Positions 61,779 through 64,000 of a stretch of 64,000 bases of DNA are shown one piece after another (position 1 is the first letter of the stretch; each line of letters opens with the position of its first letter). The notes beneath the pieces were generated by a model. It did no database searches. It saw nothing but the letters and a program-made list of their open reading frames with translations, and was not told the origin of the DNA. Source of the DNA: Aphelocoma coerulescens (lineage: Eukaryota > Chordata > Aves > Passeriformes > Corvidae); the NCBI RefSeq assembly GCF_041296385.1, contig NW_027184065.1:1296001-1360000 (forward strand), read 5' to 3'. Made by a program: the position numbers and the translations under genes.

Positions 61779-63972
61779 TTGTGATGCTCCAGATCCACAT
61801 GGAAGCCAGGGTGCACTGAGACACAGCGGGGCCTTGTTGGAACCAAAGACACCTCTGCAAAAAGCAGGCTAGCTCATAGAAGCAAGGAGTCCATTGTTAC
61901 AACATCAAACCTATGGAAGCAAGGGACCATTGTGACACTGCGGGGCCTCATGGAACCAATTGTCCATGATGACAGTGCGGATCAAAAGAGACCATGGTGA
62001 CACTGCGGAACCCGATGGAACCAAGGAGCCATTGTGACACAGTGGGGCCTCATGGAATCAAGGAGACCATTGTGACCCAGGTGTTGCATGTGAAGGCAAG
62101 GAGCCATTGTGACACTTTGGGCTTCTTCCCTTGAGCTCTGCAGCTGGCTGTCCCAGCCCAGCGCACCATGTGCCACCTGCTCTCCTCAGGGCTCTGCCTG
62201 CACACAGCCCCAGGAGAAGTTTTCCTGTTTGGAAGGAAAGAATGGAAAAGCCGGAGCAGGTTTCCTAAACAACAAACCCCACTCAGGAGCCACATGCTCA
62301 GTACAGGCTGCCGGGACTGATGTCCCCTTTCTACAAGGGTCAGTGTGAGCAGAATTCTCTGGGAGCAGAATTCTCGGAGTCTTTCCACTGAATTCTCTGT
62401 CCCTGTGTCTTGGGGTGACTTTATCATGTGTATCCCCTATTGCTGCTCTATGCCCAGAAGTGAACTTTGTGCATTTCTGTGCCTTTCAACTGAGCCTGAG
62501 AGGGGGGAAGAGGAAAAAAAACCGGACAAACTTCTCAGAGCGTTTGTTCAAGGACACACATACACACTCCTCTGCATCCTGCTTGCAGCAAGAGCAGAGG
62601 AAGCAACTTTGTTTCTTTTTAGCCAGTTTTCAGCTCCTTTTCTCTGGGGGGAGATGGAGAGTTGAACTTTGTTTTCCTGGGACTTTGGGGGTTTTTTTCC
62701 CTTCTTCTCTTCTTGACTCTTTCAACATCAGACCACATTGGGAGAATTTTCTCCCGAGGTGGGGGCCCTGAATGTGGGCCCATGAGCCAGCTGCAAGGAG
62801 GAGGAGAGAGACTACACCTCCGGAAGTGTTGGGGTTCCTCCCCCCTGCCATGAGGTCATGGGAGAGGGGACCCTGGGGTAGAGGCATGGCCTGGGCACGG
62901 GGTCTCCCTGCTCCCTGCTGACATGTGCCCTAATCCTGTTCAGCACTGCTTATTTTGTGTTGCCCTGTGCCAGGAGGGCCCTGGTTGTGCCGTGACTGCT
63001 CAGTTCTTTGGCAGTGCCCCGCCCATGTGGCTGGAGAAGAAAGAGCTCTGAAACTTCTCTCAAGAATCGCTCCCTATTTCTTTGCACGGGCCTCGCTGTC
63101 TATGGATGTTTCAGGAGACCCCACCGAAACACGGAAGGACTCTCAAATTATCCCAGCTTTCTCTGCACAGCGAGAGCTTTTAATATTTAGCATTGTTCTC
63201 CTTTTCCTGGGTGTTTGTTAAAAAAATAGTTTTTATCTCTTTCACTTTCTTCCCAGGAAAATTCTTTTTTCCCGAAGCTGGTGGGGGAGGGCTGGGTGTA
63301 ACCTGCCTTCTATCAGAGGATATTTTCCTCCACATTTGTCCAAACCGGCACAGCCTGTCCTTTCCAATGGCTGCTGGTGCCATTGTCAGCTTGAAGCCCT
63401 CTTTTGATGCAAGCAGATGTTGCCAGGTGTGTTCAGCAGCTGTTGCTCAATGCTTATGCCAAGCTATTGTGTTCCTCATGGAACCAAGGAGCCATTGTGA
63501 CACTGCAGGGGCTGATGGCATCAAGGAGACAATTGTGACAGTACAGAACCTCCTAGAAACAAGGCTCCATTGTGACACCGTGGGGAATCATGGAATCACG
63601 GAGCCCATTGTGACACGGCCAGGCCGCATGGAACCAATGGTCCATGGTAACACGGCGGATTCAAGAAGAGCACGGTGACACCACGCAACATCATGGAACC
63701 ATAGGTCCATTGTGACACAGCGGGGCCTCATGGAAACAAGGGGACCATTGTGGCAAAGCAGGGCCTAATGGAAGCATGGAGAGCATTGTGACATTGTGGG
63801 GAATCATGGAAGCATGGAGAGCATTGTGACACTAAGGAAACTCCTGGAACCAAGATGACCACTGGCACATAATGGAACCTCATGGAAGCAAGCCTCCATG
63901 ATGACTTTGGAGGGCCTCGGGGACCACAGGACCCATTGTGACACAGCAGGACCTGGTGGAACCAAGGAGCCT
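61779..63972 (+). repeat. Macrosatellite unit 29 (2194 bp), subtype I, related to unit 25
   Basis: The core is 62119-63467. CTCAAGAATCGC (C at 63068) is shared only with unit 25. Two private changes are GGGGGGAAGAGG (one extra A near 62509) and G5T7 in place of G4T8 near 62687-62698. The 18-bp segment is absent (junction 63365/63366). Confidence 0.97.
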
Positions 63973-64000
63973 TTGTGATGCTCCAGATCCACATGGAAGC
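63973..64000 (+). repeat. Start of macrosatellite unit 30 (28 bp, cut by window end)
   Basis: The last 28 bases equal bases 1-28 of the window, so the array continues past the end. Confidence 0.95.

Larger units (their letters stand above)
1..64000. repeat. Macrosatellite array, ~2.2-kb unit, 29 full copies plus partial 30th
   Basis: The same ~2.2-kb sequence recurs head to tail with no interruption. Unit starts, in the phase of base 1, are listed in the unit entries. Length follows a simple rule: 2211 bp is the base length, minus 18 where the 18-bp segment is absent, minus 1 where the A-run after GAGG is A8, plus 1 where the later A-run reads AAAAAAATAG; unit 23 has 3 further bases and unit 29 one further base. 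In each unit the first 340 bp and last 505 bp are minisatellite and the middle ~1.35 kb is the core. Subtypes used below: I = AAAAAAATAG, no 18-bp segment, CTCAAGAAT; II = TATCGCTGC, GAGGGA8, CTACTGAGG, CTCACATG; III = GGGACTGATG with A9 and TCCCGAGG; IV = GGAACGATG with A8; V = GGGACTGATG with A8 and CTACTGAGG. The array runs off both window ends. No genes were found in it. Confidence 0.98.

Noticed and set aside
1..64000. Tandemly duplicated multicopy gene family
   Set aside because: No unit contains a recognisable exon set, domain or conserved coding frame, and the variation between units ignores codon position.
1..64000. Bacterial or viral genome segment with operons
   Set aside because: No long protein-coding frames, ribosome-binding sites or recognisable microbial genes; the sequence is entirely tandem repeat.

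Overview
The whole 64-kb window is one uninterrupted head-to-tail array of a ~2.2-kb tandem repeat, a macrosatellite. With the phase set at base 1, it holds 29 complete units (1-63972) plus the first 28 bp of a thirtieth. It starts and ends inside the repeat, so the array continues on both sides. Unit lengths are 2192-2211 bp. All of the length variation is explained by a few small indels: an 18-bp presence/absence, a 1-bp change in an A-run, a 1-bp change in a second A-run, a 3-bp change in one unit and a 1-bp insertion in the last unit. No credible protein-coding gene, tRNA, rRNA, CRISPR array or intact mobile element was seen.

Each unit has two parts. About 845 bp is a degenerate minisatellite of roughly 23 subunits of ~37 bp (cores CATGGAACCAAGG, CATTGTGACAC and GGGGCCT). 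About 1.35 kb is a core without short-period repetition. The core carries three EcoRI sites within 44 bp, long pyrimidine tracts ending in AG, a poly-A run, a 24-nt pyrimidine run, a G-rich segment and a short perfect dyad. The repeat is therefore nested: a minisatellite inside a macrosatellite.

Base composition, pyrimidine-rich splice-acceptor-like tracts, absence of bacterial-type gene structure and megasatellite organisation point to a vertebrate nuclear genome. The style of the minisatellite and the retroviral-LTR-like flavour of the core suggest a bird, perhaps a songbird. That is inference from memory of sequence style, not a database match.

The units are nearly identical but fall into five subtypes (I-V) defined by linked single-base variants. 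Their order is I, II, III, II, IV, II, III, III, IV, I, III, IV, II, III, III, IV, IV, III, I, V, III, IV, I, V, I, V, V, V, I. Shared rare variants show multi-unit duplications: units 8-9 repeated as 11-12, 16-17 related to 21-22, and 24-25 repeated as 28-29. Single units recur at long range (10 = 19). Mosaic units (3, 21, 27) and one tract of clustered differences in unit 23 point to gene conversion as well as unequal exchange. Type II units occur only on the left (up to unit 13) and type V only on the right (from unit 20).

The interest here is in array evolution and possible non-coding function (repeated splice-like signals, repeated ACAATGG motifs, alternative reading-frame phasing by an A-run), not in an operon or protein system.
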